From the NCBI GenBank assembly GCA_002309415.1, contig DBXC01000006.1, positions 185,526-249,525 on the forward strand: DNA of 64,000 nucleotides, in the 5' to 3' direction. Below, in pieces: positions 1 through 8,240 of this stretch. The position numbers and the translations under genes are program-made. The stretch comes from Dehalococcoidia bacterium UBA1222. GTDB taxonomy: Bacteria > Chloroflexota > Dehalococcoidia > Dehalococcoidales > UBA1222. How positions within the stretch are numbered: the first letter of the stretch is position 1; each line of letters begins with the position of its first letter. The notes under the pieces were generated by a model. The model did no database searches. It saw only the letters and a list, made by a program, of their open reading frames with translations, and was not told the DNA's origin.

Positions 1-539
1 GATTTACCTTGCTGGGCGATACCGAATGGGAGTTTCTTATGAGTTGTATTGAGGACATTGTCGAAGTTAACGAAGATGCCCTGGGCAGTCTCAGGTCGAA
101 GATAGGTGACTGAAGCACTGTCTTCGACAGGACCGATGAAAGTTTTGAACATCAGGTTGAACTGACGGGGTTCAGAAAGAGGAGAACCGCAGGCAGGACA
201 TTTGGTAGGATCTTCAAGATCGTCTGCTCGATATCGTCCGTTACAGTTCTTGCACTCGACCAAAGGATCGGAGAAGCCGGAAACATGTCCGCTGGCTTCC
301 CAGACTCGGGTACTCATGAGAATACTGGCGTCGAGACCGACTACATCATCTCTTTCCTGTACGATGGCGCGCCACCATTCATTCTTGAGATTCCTCTTGA
401 GTTCTACGCCGAGAGGACCATAGTCCCAGCAACTGCCGAGACCGCCATAGATCTCGCTGCTCTGGAAGATGAAGCCGCGTCGTTTACAGAGGGATACGAC
501 TTTTTCCATCAATGATTTATCGTTAGTTGCGTCAGCCAT
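1..539 (-). CDS. glyS: Glycyl-tRNA synthetase, GlyQS dimeric type (3' end outside window)
   Basis: Charges tRNA-Gly with glycine in the cytosol. Only the first 179 residues are present; the gene runs off the left edge. The start is the ATG at 539, preceded by an AAGGAG site 5-10 bases upstream that overlaps the stop codon of the upstream gene. The N-terminal stretch with [11 protein letters not shown] (residues 32-42) and the class II core around FNLMF and [10 protein letters not shown] (about 127-156) are characteristic of the dimeric, eukaryote-like GlyRS rather than the tetrameric GlyQ/GlyS form. A CxxC pair at residues 96-99 and another at 114-117 form the zinc site seen in some members of this family. 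It is translationally close-coupled (5-nt gap) to the DUF1648-like membrane protein gene upstream. Confidence 0.96.
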   Translation of the reverse strand, partial: MADATNDKSLMEKVVSLCKRRGFIFQSSEIYGGLGSCWDYGPLGVELKRNLKNEWWRAIVQERDDVVGLDASILMSTRVWEASGHVSGFSDPLVECKNCNGRYRADDLEDPTKCPACGSPLSEPRQFNLMFKTFIGPVEDSASVTYLRPETAQGIFVNFDNVLNTTHKKLPFGIAQQGK

Positions 540-544
540 CAGTT

Positions 545-1126
545 CTACTCCTTGAATGAAACGTTTTTAGTTTGGAAATAACCGCGTATGAATAAGATGA
601 TCAGTAAGAAGAAACTGACCATGATAGTTATCAAGCTGAAATGAACAGGGAGCATGAGGATATGTCCCATCGTCACATAGTAAGCTGAATTGATGAAGAT
701 GAATGCCATGATGACCTGGGGGATAACGAAGAGATTGGTCACGATGAAATGCATCATGTTGGCATTGAATACCATCGGACTGTTCTTGGTGATCCAGGCC
801 GAGAGTTTGATGAGCATGATATTGGCAGCTACGTTCAGAAGAACGATGGCATACTGTACACCGATCATGAGCAGGATATAGGAATATGCTGCCATGGATT
901 TGGTAACATTGCCGTCTGAATCGAATCTGAACGGGATCTTGTAGTCGAACTTAGAGAAACAGAATATCAGTACTACTGTGGTGATCATAGCGACCGCGAT
1001 GGGAAGTACGATGTTCTTGATGCGGAAGTGTAGGACGTTACTGTCTTCAGGTTTCTTTTCAAGGATGAAAACCAACACTGCTGCCAGTAAGATCACTGCA
1101 CTGATTATGGTAATCGCAAGCCACAT
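545..1126 (-). CDS. Polytopic membrane protein, DUF1648-like
   Basis: A 193-residue membrane protein with about five hydrophobic segments (roughly residues 3-21, 38-57, 81-107, 126-149 and 157-181). Between segments 2 and 3 sits [11 protein letters not shown] (63-73), which resembles the 'IPxHFDxxGxP' signature of DUF1648 proteins such as the SdpI immunity family. That similarity is short, so family membership is likely but not certain, and I cannot assign a function. The ATG at 1126 has a weak AAAGGT site. It lies 77 nt after recG, with a possible extended -10 (TGTACAAT) in that gap, and appears to be co-transcribed with glyS. Confidence 0.75.
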   Translation of the reverse strand: MWLAITIISAVILLAAVLVFILEKKPEDSNVLHFRIKNIVLPIAVAMITTVVLIFCFSKFDYKIPFRFDSDGNVTKSMAAYSYILLMIGVQYAIVLLNVAANIMLIKLSAWITKNSPMVFNANMMHFIVTNLFVIPQVIMAFIFINSAYYVTMGHILMLPVHFSLITIMVSFFLLIILFIRGYFQTKNVSFKE

Positions 1127-1203
1127 ATCTCTGTACCTTTACGTTTCTAAATTCAACGTCTAATTGTACACGATTTATGGGTCATTTATCATCTGTGAGG
1201 CAA

Positions 1204-3669
1204 TCAGCTCTCTTCAGTGCGTTTATCCCAGGCTCTTTTTGCTTCGACCGAGAGCAGTGCATACTTTTCTGTCGTAAGGTCAGGATCTTCCTTGATGATC
1301 ATATTGGCTGCATCACGTGCAAGCTCAAGGATTGATGCATCAGAGAGTTTTGCCATCTTGAGATCGGGAAGACCGGACTGGCGTGTCCCGAAGAATTCGC
1401 CGGGACCTCTGAGTTTGAGGTCTTCATCTGCAAGCGTAAAACCATTGTGATTTCGTTCGAGGATATCGAGTCGCTGTCTTGCCACATCTGATGTGTTGTC
1501 GGCGACGAGGATACAGTAGCTTTGTGCTTTGCCTCGTCCGACTCGTCCTCTGAACTGATGGAGCTGAGATAGACCGAATCTGTCTGCGCTTTCGACCAGC
1601 ATTACCGTTGAATTAGGTACGTCGATGCCGACTTCGACCACTGAAGTGGATACTAAGATGTCCAGTTCATGGTCTTTGAATGCCTGCATGACGGCATCTT
1701 TTTCTTTGTTGTTCATCTTGCCGTGGAGAAGACCCAGTCGGAATTCCTTGAAGACGACATTGGAAAGATAGGTGAATTCCTCGGTCGCAGCCTTTGCTTC
1801 GATGGATTCAGATTCTTCTACGAGAGGGCATATCACATAGGCCTGATGGCCTTCATTTACTTCTTTTCTTACGAAATTATAGGCACCGGCACGTTTATTG
1901 GCACCGACCCATTTGGTCTTGATTATCTGTCGACCCGGAGGTAACTGATCGATAACAGAAATATCCAGGTCTCCGAAGATGGTCAATGCGAGAGTCCTGG
2001 GGATAGGGGTCGCGGTCATGACCAACATATGAGGATTGAACCCCTTTTGTCTGAGGGCTGAGCGCTGTTCCACACCGAATCTGTGCTGTTCATCAATGAT
2101 GGAAAGCCCCAGTTTTTTGAATTCCACATCCTGCTGGATGAGGGCATGGGTGCCGATGGCTATATCAATCTCTCCCAGTCTCAATCCCTCTTTGATCTTC
2201 TTCTTTTCGGCAGTTGATGTGGCGCCGGTGAGGAGAGCTGAAACGATCTCCATACCATTGGTGAATGTGAATTTGGTTATCGAGCCGTCTTCATAAACGT
2301 CAGTACTCTGATTAGAAAGGATGTTCTTGACCGTAGCCATATGTTGCTGAGCCAGGATCTCAGTGGGAGCCATGAGAGCGCACTGCGTACCGTTCGATAC
2401 AGCATTCAGCATTGAAGCGACAGCAACTACAGTCTTACCTGAACCGACTTCACCCTGGAGCAGTCGCGACATAGGAATATCTCGTTTCATATCTGAAAGA
2501 ATCTCTTTGATGACTCGAGCCTGTGCTTCGGTAAGAGTGTACGGAAGGCTCTTCAGGAAGAGATCCATAACTTCTTTGGATGGGGTCATCGGGAGACCGG
2601 GCTGTTCGGACTGCCAGTTTCGTTTTCTGTTCAGCACCCCGATCTGAAGTATCAGTAATTCGTCGAAAGCCAGTCTGCGTCTAGCTGCTATCTTGTCTTC
2701 TTCCGATGAAGGGTAGTGGGATGAAAGAACGGCATTATAAAGGTCTATGAGCCCGAAACGTTTTCGTAACTCTTCAGGAAGATAGTCCTGGATATTGCAT
2801 GAATAAGTATCCAGAGTGTATTTGATGAGCTTTCGAACGTTTCTCTGAGATAGTCCTTTAGTCAGAGAATATACAGGAACGATACGACCGGCATGCATGA
2901 GTTCGTTCTGGTCGATGACCTCCCAGTCCGGTGATTCGAATACCGGCTGTCCATTGAAGATCTTAACTCTTCCCGAAAGGACGACTCTGTCGCCGACGTT
3001 GAATTGTTTGGCAAGCCATGGGTTATTGAACCAAAGTGCGCGAATGTTGCCAGTATTGTCTCCCAGTATCACTTCCGTGGACTTTCTTCCACCGGGAGTT
3101 ACATTGCGGCTCTCCCAGACGCTTCCGATGATCGTCTGATCGAATCCTTCATGTATCGATGAGATGTTCGTTATAGTTGAATAGTCCAGATGCCTGAAAG
3201 GAAAGAAGTAGAGCATATCACGTATAGTGAATACACCCATCTTGTTGAACTTGGCTTTCATGGCATCGCTGATGCCTTTGATCAGTGTTATATCAGCTTC
3301 AAGATTGATGAATTTGTTATAGACAGGTTGTTTTCTTGGCTCAACAGTAGAAGACTTGTTTTCCTGCGGTTTTGGTGTGGAGGGTTGAGTCTGAGGAGCA
3401 TCCTTGGGAGCAGTTTCTGATATCGCCCTAAAGAACTTAACTGTCTTTTCAGCCCATTCTTTGCGCTGTTCGACAGTTAGTGAGGCATAGGAGAAATCGG
3501 ACGGCCACAGGGAATTCAGAGCCGTAAGTTGCTTCTTGTCGGTTATGGCAGGAACGTTGTGGGTCCGCCATGGTTTCAGGAACTTATCGAGACCTCCCAT
3601 GACAGCACGGTCTGTGAAACCATTTCTGGCTTCCAGCTGTAAGATAGTCTCAAGTTTTGAGGTATCTAT
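1204..3669 (-). CDS. recG: ATP-dependent DNA helicase RecG, probable AUA start
   Basis: RecG remodels stalled replication forks and Holliday junctions. Counting from the internal ATG at 3600 (798 residues), Walker A GEVGSGKT is at 383-390 and the DEQH box at 503-506. The C-terminal helicase motifs around GRVGRG and the RecG-type wedge OB region follow the expected order. The protein carries an N-terminal extension of about 100 residues with a Gln/Pro-rich linker. The frame stays open 23 codons upstream of 3600, encoding a stretch containing LEARNGF and DRAVMGGLD that resembles the N-terminus of long RecG proteins. An AGGAGGT site lies 5 nt before an ATA codon at 3669, whereas the ATG at 3600 has no such site. 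I therefore place the start at ATA 3669. It sits in the same frame as, and just after, the fakA stop. Confidence 0.93.
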   Translation of the reverse strand: MDTSKLETILQLEARNGFTDRAVMGGLDKFLKPWRTHNVPAITDKKQLTALNSLWPSDFSYASLTVEQRKEWAEKTVKFFRAISETAPKDAPQTQPSTPKPQENKSSTVEPRKQPVYNKFINLEADITLIKGISDAMKAKFNKMGVFTIRDMLYFFPFRHLDYSTITNISSIHEGFDQTIIGSVWESRNVTPGGRKSTEVILGDNTGNIRALWFNNPWLAKQFNVGDRVVLSGRVKIFNGQPVFESPDWEVIDQNELMHAGRIVPVYSLTKGLSQRNVRKLIKYTLDTYSCNIQDYLPEELRKRFGLIDLYNAVLSSHYPSSEEDKIAARRRLAFDELLILQIGVLNRKRNWQSEQPGLPMTPSKEVMDLFLKSLPYTLTEAQARVIKEILSDMKRDIPMSRLLQGEVGSGKTVVAVASMLNAVSNGTQCALMAPTEILAQQHMATVKNILSNQSTDVYEDGSITKFTFTNGMEIVSALLTGATSTAEKKKIKEGLRLGEIDIAIGTHALIQQDVEFKKLGLSIIDEQHRFGVEQRSALRQKGFNPHMLVMTATPIPRTLALTIFGDLDISVIDQLPPGRQIIKTKWVGANKRAGAYNFVRKEVNEGHQAYVICPLVEESESIEAKAATEEFTYLSNVVFKEFRLGLLHGKMNNKEKDAVMQAFKDHELDILVSTSVVEVGIDVPNSTVMLVESADRFGLSQLHQFRGRVGRGKAQSYCILVADNTSDVARQRLDILERNHNGFTLADEDLKLRGPGEFFGTRQSGLPDLKMAKLSDASILELARDAANMIIKEDPDLTTEKYALLSVEAKRAWDKRTEES

Positions 3670-3684
3670 GTGACACCTCCTGAA

Positions 3685-5337
3685 TTATTCGATAGAAGCG
3701 ATGTAATGATAGTTAGGCTGATTACCGCCGACGACTTCGATACCGATCATCGGATACTGTCGTTCAAGCCTGTCGCTGAGCTGCTGTGCATGTTCAGCAT
3801 CGATCTCCTGTCCGTAGTAGACGGTGATGATCTCGGCGTCTTTAACATCGGCCTTTTCGATAGCAGCGATAAGTGCATCATCGAGTTCTTCCTGGGCAGT
3901 TACGATCTTGCCGTCCAGTATGCCGATGGCCTGTTTCTTCTGTATGCTTATACCATCGACTGAAGTAGAGCGGACAGCTCGGGTGACTTCGATGGTCTTA
4001 ACGTTGTTCATGGCTTCCTTCATGATCTCGACATTGCTTTCGACATCGACGGAATAGTCATAGGACAAGAGTGCTGCGATACCCTGAGGAATGCTCTTGG
4101 TAGGAATCACATAAACTTTCTTATTGGATACCTCGGGGACCTTTTCGGCCGTGAGGATGATGTTCTTGTTGTTGGGGAGAATGATCACGTTGTCAGCCAG
4201 AAGTGCCTCAGTAGCGTTGAGGAGGTCTTTGGTGCTGGGATTCATGGTCTGACCGCCTTCAACGACAGTTGATACGCCCAAGCTCTGGAAAAGCTGGGAA
4301 AGACCTTCACCGACTGAGACTGCCACGATGGAAGTGGTGGCGGCAGCGGGATCCTGTTCCTGTTTGTTCTTGATGAACTCAGTGTGCTGATCATCCATGT
4401 TGCAAATAGAGACATCGGAGATGATACCTAATTCGGTCATGATGGAGATGATCTCGCCGGGATTCTGAGTGTGGATATGGAGTCTGATTATGTTCTCATC
4501 TCCAACGAGTACGATGGACTTACCTTTCTTGGCAAGCTGCTTTCGCAGTTTGTCGGGATCAAGACCTTCGCCTCGTACCATGACGTTAGTGCAGTAGCCG
4601 AATTTTTCACCGTCTTCATGAGTGAGTTTTGCAAAGACCTCGGGGTTGGCGGGGTTGGCCAGAGGCTTCTCAGTGTTAGGAGTGATGATGAGGCCTTTTC
4701 TGTACTGCATAGCATCGGCTTCTCCTTTGAGATAGCGGAGCATGCCGTCAAGGATGATATAGATGCCCTGACCGCCAGAATCAACGACGCCGGCTTCTCG
4801 GAGTGTGGCAAGCAGGTTAGGGGTATTGGCGACTGATTTGGCTGCCTGGTTGACTACGGTCTCGAGTACGCTGACCATATCCTTTTTGGTGGCAGCGATG
4901 CCGTTGGCAGCTTCAGCTGATTCACGGATAACAGTAAGAATGGTACCTTCAACCGGGTTTGCTACGCCGGCATAGGCTTTTTTGTATGCTTCGGTAAGCG
5001 CTAAAGCAAAATCCTTGCCGTTGATCTTTTCTTTATCATTGAGAGCGATATTGATACCGGCCCAGAATTGGGAAAGAATGACGCCGGAATTTCCGCGGGC
5101 ACCCATCAAAGTGCCGTGTGCGATTTGTTTGGTAAGCTGTCCTACTGTCGGTTCATCAAGAGCGGAGATCTCTTCCATGGCGGTCTTCATGGTCATCAAC
5201 ATGTTGGTGCCGGTGTCGCCGTCGGGAACAGGGAACACGTTCAGAGAGTTGATGTCTTCATGGGCATTGTCAAGCCATGCTGTTGCAGTCGCGAACATTT
5301 CTCGGAACTGGGTTCCGCTGATCAATGATGATTCCAT
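3685..5337 (-). CDS. fakA: Fatty acid kinase ATP-binding subunit FakA (DAK2/DegV-partner family, YloV-like)
   Basis: Phosphorylates exogenous fatty acids bound by a FakB (DegV) partner, feeding phospholipid synthesis. The 550-residue protein has an N-terminal DhaL-type kinase domain with the metal and nucleotide motif PDGDTGTNM (residues 38-46) and GARGNSGV (79-86). A middle domain and the FakA C-terminal domain follow, so the length is typical. The genomic slot, divergent from rpmB and followed by recG, is the standard Firmicutes arrangement, although the Asp23-family gene often found between rpmB and fakA is absent. A DegV-family protein that could serve as FakB lies at 28275-29162. The FakA assignment is by family; substrate specificity is not visible. 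Confidence 0.9.
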   Translation of the reverse strand: MESSLISGTQFREMFATATAWLDNAHEDINSLNVFPVPDGDTGTNMLMTMKTAMEEISALDEPTVGQLTKQIAHGTLMGARGNSGVILSQFWAGINIALNDKEKINGKDFALALTEAYKKAYAGVANPVEGTILTVIRESAEAANGIAATKKDMVSVLETVVNQAAKSVANTPNLLATLREAGVVDSGGQGIYIILDGMLRYLKGEADAMQYRKGLIITPNTEKPLANPANPEVFAKLTHEDGEKFGYCTNVMVRGEGLDPDKLRKQLAKKGKSIVLVGDENIIRLHIHTQNPGEIISIMTELGIISDVSICNMDDQHTEFIKNKQEQDPAAATTSIVAVSVGEGLSQLFQSLGVSTVVEGGQTMNPSTKDLLNATEALLADNVIILPNNKNIILTAEKVPEVSNKKVYVIPTKSIPQGIAALLSYDYSVDVESNVEIMKEAMNNVKTIEVTRAVRSTSVDGISIQKKQAIGILDGKIVTAQEELDDALIAAIEKADVKDAEIITVYYGQEIDAEHAQQLSDRLERQYPMIGIEVVGGNQPNYHYIASIE

Positions 5338-5393
5338 ATGGCAATCTCCGTAAGATGAGAGTAAAATTTTAATTTATCCTGGAATTGATTTGC

Positions 5394-5412
5394 CATAAAC
5401 AATTTGTTTATG
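5394..5412. promoter_or_regulatory. Inverted repeat in the fakA-rpmB divergent promoter region
   Basis: CATAAACAATTTGTTTATG is a 7-bp perfect inverted repeat around a 5-bp centre. A possible -35 (TTGATT, 5385-5390) precedes it, and the right arm overlaps a candidate -10 for rpmB. It could be an operator or a promoter-associated palindrome. This is inference from sequence symmetry only. Confidence 0.35.
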
Positions 5413-5481
5413 TTATCATTCCTATTCGTTTGGATTTAAGTCTACATTATACGAGCAATTAGGTCAAAGGAGAATGGAATT

Positions 5482-5667
5482 ATGAAATGTGAACTTTGTT
5501 TAAAGTCTGGTCAGTACGGTCACAACGTCAGCCACTCAAAGCGACACACCGCTCATCGATGGTTGCCTAACCTTCATGCAGTCAAAGTTGTCCGCGACGG
5601 CAAACCCAGCCATGCAATCTTATGCACTCGTTGCATGCGAACAATTCGCAAATATCAGGCTGTGTAG
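5482..5667 (+). CDS. rpmB: Large ribosomal subunit protein bL28, zinc-binding form
   Basis: A 61-residue ribosomal protein of the large subunit. The body, with HNVSHSKRHT and a terminal TRCMRTIRK, is typical of bL28. Two CxxC pairs (CELC at residues 3-6 and CTRC near 48-51) mark the zinc-ribbon ('C+') version of bL28. The ATG at 5482 has an AAGGAG site. Three of the six arginine codons are CGA, unusual for a highly expressed gene. It is transcribed alone, divergently from fakA, and followed immediately by a strong terminator. Confidence 0.97.
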   Translation: MKCELCLKSGQYGHNVSHSKRHTAHRWLPNLHAVKVVRDGKPSHAILCTRCMRTIRKYQAV

Positions 5668-5702
5668 TTTCTTAGTTCACAATTCTTCTTCTTGAATATA
5701 GA

Positions 5703-5726
5703 CCCGCAAGAGATTGCGGGTTTTTT
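5703..5726 (+). terminator. Intrinsic terminator of rpmB
   Basis: A 7-bp GC-rich stem CCCGCAA / TTGCGGG with a GAGA loop, followed directly by six T residues. It lies 35 nt after the rpmB stop. Confidence 0.93.
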
Positions 5727-5753
5727 ATTGCCTTTTAAATCCTATATAAATGA

Positions 5754-5783
5754 AATGACCCGCTAGGTGCGGGCCATTTTCTA
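5754..5783 (-). terminator. Likely terminator of the Rrf2 gene, possibly bidirectional
   Basis: A hairpin with GCCCGC opposite GCGGGT and flanking ATG/CAT pairing. On the minus strand it is followed by a T-rich stretch (TTTCATTTATAT). It lies 23 nt after the stop codon of the Rrf2 gene. The T tract is imperfect. Confidence 0.6.
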
Positions 5784-5805
5784 TTCGGGTTCTTGATTTG
5801 GCGGA

Positions 5806-6252
5806 CTATTTCTTTGATCTGCGGTAGGCAGGATCTTTGAATGTCCTGTCAATGATGTCGAGCAGTGTTACGTGCCCAAAGAAGTTTATGAGGGTCTCCT
5901 GCATATATACATAAAACTCATGCATATTACAGGTTCCCACGGCGTCTCGATTACAGTAGTTGTCCGGTTCAAGACAGCGGTTGATGGCGATAGTGCCATC
6001 CATTTTTTCGATGACATCCAGAATGTAGATGTTGCCCGGAGCATCTTTCAGTGCGTATCCGCCGGTGACGCCCATCTTTCTTTTGATGAATCCTGCAGCT
6101 TTAAGGTTGCGCAGGATCTTCTGTACGTGACCTGGGGTAATCGCTACATCTTTACTGAGCGTTGCCGCACTGATGTATCGGTCAGGGTCGTAATCAGTTC
6201 CCAGGACCAACAGACATCGGATTGCGTAATCTGTTTCTAAATTTAATTGCAT
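5806..6252 (-). CDS. Rrf2-family transcriptional regulator with three candidate Fe-S cysteines
   Basis: A 148-residue winged-helix regulator. The opening TDYAIRCLLVL and the recognition-helix region ending KKMGVTGGYAL-like (here RKMGVTGGYAL, 58-68) are typical of Rrf2/IscR/NsrR proteins. Cys93, Cys100 and Cys108 fall in the loop that binds [2Fe-2S] or [4Fe-4S] clusters in IscR, RsrR and NsrR; the spacings here are 6 and 7 residues, slightly wider than in IscR. It is divergent from an iron/siderophore-type ABC transporter operon, so an Fe-S-sensing role in iron uptake, as with RirA, is a reasonable inference. The start has only a weak AGGTGA site. Confidence 0.9.
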   Translation of the reverse strand: MQLNLETDYAIRCLLVLGTDYDPDRYISAATLSKDVAITPGHVQKILRNLKAAGFIKRKMGVTGGYALKDAPGNIYILDVIEKMDGTIAINRCLEPDNYCNRDAVGTCNMHEFYVYMQETLINFFGHVTLLDIIDRTFKDPAYRRSKK

Positions 6253-6361
6253 AATTCACCTAATTAAAACTTTTACACTTTAGCATAGTATAAAGGACAG
6301 ATTAAAAGATATCAAACAAGTTTTATTCACCATTTTCTAGGCATGAAAACGTCCATTTATC

Positions 6362-6389
6362 CCCCCTGGGGGCTTGTGCCTGCAGGCAC
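6362..6389. repeat. Two adjacent GC-rich palindromes before the iron-transport operon
   Basis: CCCCCTGGGGG (6362-6372) is followed three bases later by GTGCCTGCAGGCAC (6376-6389), a perfect 14-bp palindrome. They stand out in an otherwise AT-rich intergenic region, immediately before the first possible start codon of the permease. They could be operator half-sites, an RNA hairpin pair sequestering the start, or part of a mobile repeat. There is no T tract, so a terminator is unlikely. Confidence 0.45.
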
Positions 6390-6392
6390 GGC

Positions 6393-7472
6393 GTGATATG
6401 GTCTCAACCTATGACTGGAATCGCTGGAGTTATTTTACTGAAACGCAGGAACGCTCTCATCATCACTGGGTTGATCGGAGTTGTGATCCTGCTTGCTCTC
6501 GTTTGTATCTTCATCGGTTCATCACATATGTCATTTGCTGACGGCCTGAAAGCGCTTTTAAGACAGGGTGCTGAGAACAATATCCGCATTATCTGGAACA
6601 TCCGTATCCCCCGTGTCATTGCAGCCGCTATCGCAGGTGCTGGTCTTGCCGTCTCCGGTCTCATCATGCAGACCAACCTTAATAACTCAATGGCATCTCC
6701 TTCTACTCTCGGCGTCTCCAATGCCGCGGTCTTCGGTGCCAATCTTTCCATCATTGCTTTTGCCGGCGGTTTCCTTTCCACTGGAAATAACGTCGCTAAT
6801 TACGCCACAGGTGCCAATCCTTATGCCACTTCTTTGATGGCTTTCATCTTTTCGGTTATTTCTATCTTGGTGATTCTGGGATTGTGCAGGGTGCGTTCAT
6901 TCCATCCCGGTGTAGTCGTACTTGCCGGTATCGCACTCGGTGCTGTCTGGACTGCTGCTACTACTATTCTTCAGTTCTATGCTACTGATGTGGGTCTCTC
7001 TGCAGCTGTTATTTGGAACTTCGGCGATCTGGGCCGTGCCACTTATAAGACCGACCTCATCATGTCGGTAGTGGTGATACTCAGTATCGTTTTCTTTATG
7101 ATCATGAGATGGCGCTTCAATGCGCTTCTTTCTGGTGATGCCGCAGCTAAGAGTATGGGTATCGATGTTGAAAAGCTCCGCTTTACTTCTATGCTTCTTG
7201 CTTCTGTTATTACAGCTGTATGTGTGTCTTTCTTAGGCATCATCGGTTTTGTGGGTATCATTTGCCCTCATATTACTAAGAAGCTTATGGGTCAGGACCA
7301 CAGATTCTCGATTCCGGCGACTGCTCTTACTGGATGCATCTTGTTACTTCTCGCAGATACTTTATCCCGAAGCATCGGCAACGGTTCAGCGCTTCCTGTC
7401 GGTGCCATCACGTCACTGCTCGGTGCACCTTTCTTTGTTGCCATCATTCTATCCAGGAGGGAACACGTCTGA
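6393..7472 (+). CDS. FecCD-family iron(III)-siderophore/cobalamin-type ABC permease
   Basis: Membrane subunit of a type II ABC importer. The protein of about 340-359 residues has the ten-helix FecCD pattern, with conserved stretches such as NIRIPRVIAA, NNSMASPSTLGVSN and GFVGIICPHI. The start is uncertain. GTG at 6393 and ATG at 6411 have no ribosome-binding site. A GGAG sits eight bases before a CTG codon (about 6437) that would give the usual short N-terminus (KRRNALIITG). I list the longest version. The stop overlaps the next start by one base (TGATG). Substrate could be a siderophore, heme or cobalamin; no B12 riboswitch is visible upstream. Confidence 0.93.
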   Translation: MIWSQPMTGIAGVILLKRRNALIITGLIGVVILLALVCIFIGSSHMSFADGLKALLRQGAENNIRIIWNIRIPRVIAAAIAGAGLAVSGLIMQTNLNNSMASPSTLGVSNAAVFGANLSIIAFAGGFLSTGNNVANYATGANPYATSLMAFIFSVISILVILGLCRVRSFHPGVVVLAGIALGAVWTAATTILQFYATDVGLSAAVIWNFGDLGRATYKTDLIMSVVVILSIVFFMIMRWRFNALLSGDAAAKSMGIDVEKLRFTSMLLASVITAVCVSFLGIIGFVGIICPHITKKLMGQDHRFSIPATALTGCILLLLADTLSRSIGNGSALPVGAITSLLGAPFFVAIILSRREHV

Positions 7473-8236
7473 TGTTAAAGATATCCGATGTTTCCTTCCG
7501 TTATTCAAACCGCTATCCGCTGGTTCTCGATGGCGTGAGCCTGGATCTCCGTGATGGGGAAGTAGGGGTCGTCCTGGGACGAAATGGTTCCGGTAAGACC
7601 ACGTTATTTAAGAACATCATCGGCATCGTTTCACCATCATCTGGTTCGATTACGTTCGATGACGTGGATCTTTCTTCCATGTCTAGAAGAGAAAGGGCTC
7701 AGAAGATCGCTTACGTCCCTCAGGATATCCGTTTTGGCTCTCTGACTGTCTATGACACAGTTCTCATGGGCAGAGTCTCGTATTTCGGTTTCAAGTCCGG
7801 AAAACACGATCAGGACGTAGTAGACGAGATCCTTCATGATATGGGTCTTGAATCGTTTGCCGCTCGCAATGTTCAGGAATTGTCTGGCGGTGAGAGACAG
7901 AAGATCGCTATCGCCAGAGCTCTTGCTCAGGAACCTAGGATGATGATCTTCGATGAACCTACAGGTAATCTCGATATAGCCAATGAACAGCTTATCGTTG
8001 AAGAGGCGAGACGAGTAGCTCGTGAGAAGAGCATCGCAATATTAACATCCGTACATGATCTCAATTTGGCTATGGAATTGGGTGACAAGTTCTACTTCAT
8101 GAAAGGAGGAAGGATCAAGTATTCCGGTGGTGAAGAAGCATTCACTGTCGAGAATATATCCGATATCTTTGACGCCAAAATCCGTATAGCCGAAATCGAC
8201 GGCAAAAAAGTCATAATCAATTCTAAGGGAGATTAA
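7472..8236 (+). CDS. FecE-type ABC transporter ATP-binding protein
   Basis: ATPase of the iron/siderophore-type importer, 254 residues. Walker A GRNGSGKT is at 36-43, the ABC signature LSGGERQ at 137-143, and Walker B MMIFDEPT at 157-164, followed by the D-loop GNLD and a switch histidine (SVHDLN). An upstream in-frame start would add 46 residues inside the permease gene, but AGGAGGG sits about ten bases before the ATG at 7472, which also overlaps the permease stop. That arrangement indicates translational coupling. Confidence 0.95.
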   Translation: MLKISDVSFRYSNRYPLVLDGVSLDLRDGEVGVVLGRNGSGKTTLFKNIIGIVSPSSGSITFDDVDLSSMSRRERAQKIAYVPQDIRFGSLTVYDTVLMGRVSYFGFKSGKHDQDVVDEILHDMGLESFAARNVQELSGGERQKIAIARALAQEPRMMIFDEPTGNLDIANEQLIVEEARRVAREKSIAILTSVHDLNLAMELGDKFYFMKGGRIKYSGGEEAFTVENISDIFDAKIRIAEIDGKKVIINSKGD

Positions 8237-8240
8237 TATT

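Noticed and set aside
202..515. Plus-strand open frames inside glyS
   Set aside because: They are antisense shadows of the GlyRS coding strand.
6253..6392. Cobalamin riboswitch before the FecCD-type operon
   Set aside because: The region is too short and has no conserved B12-box-like sequence.
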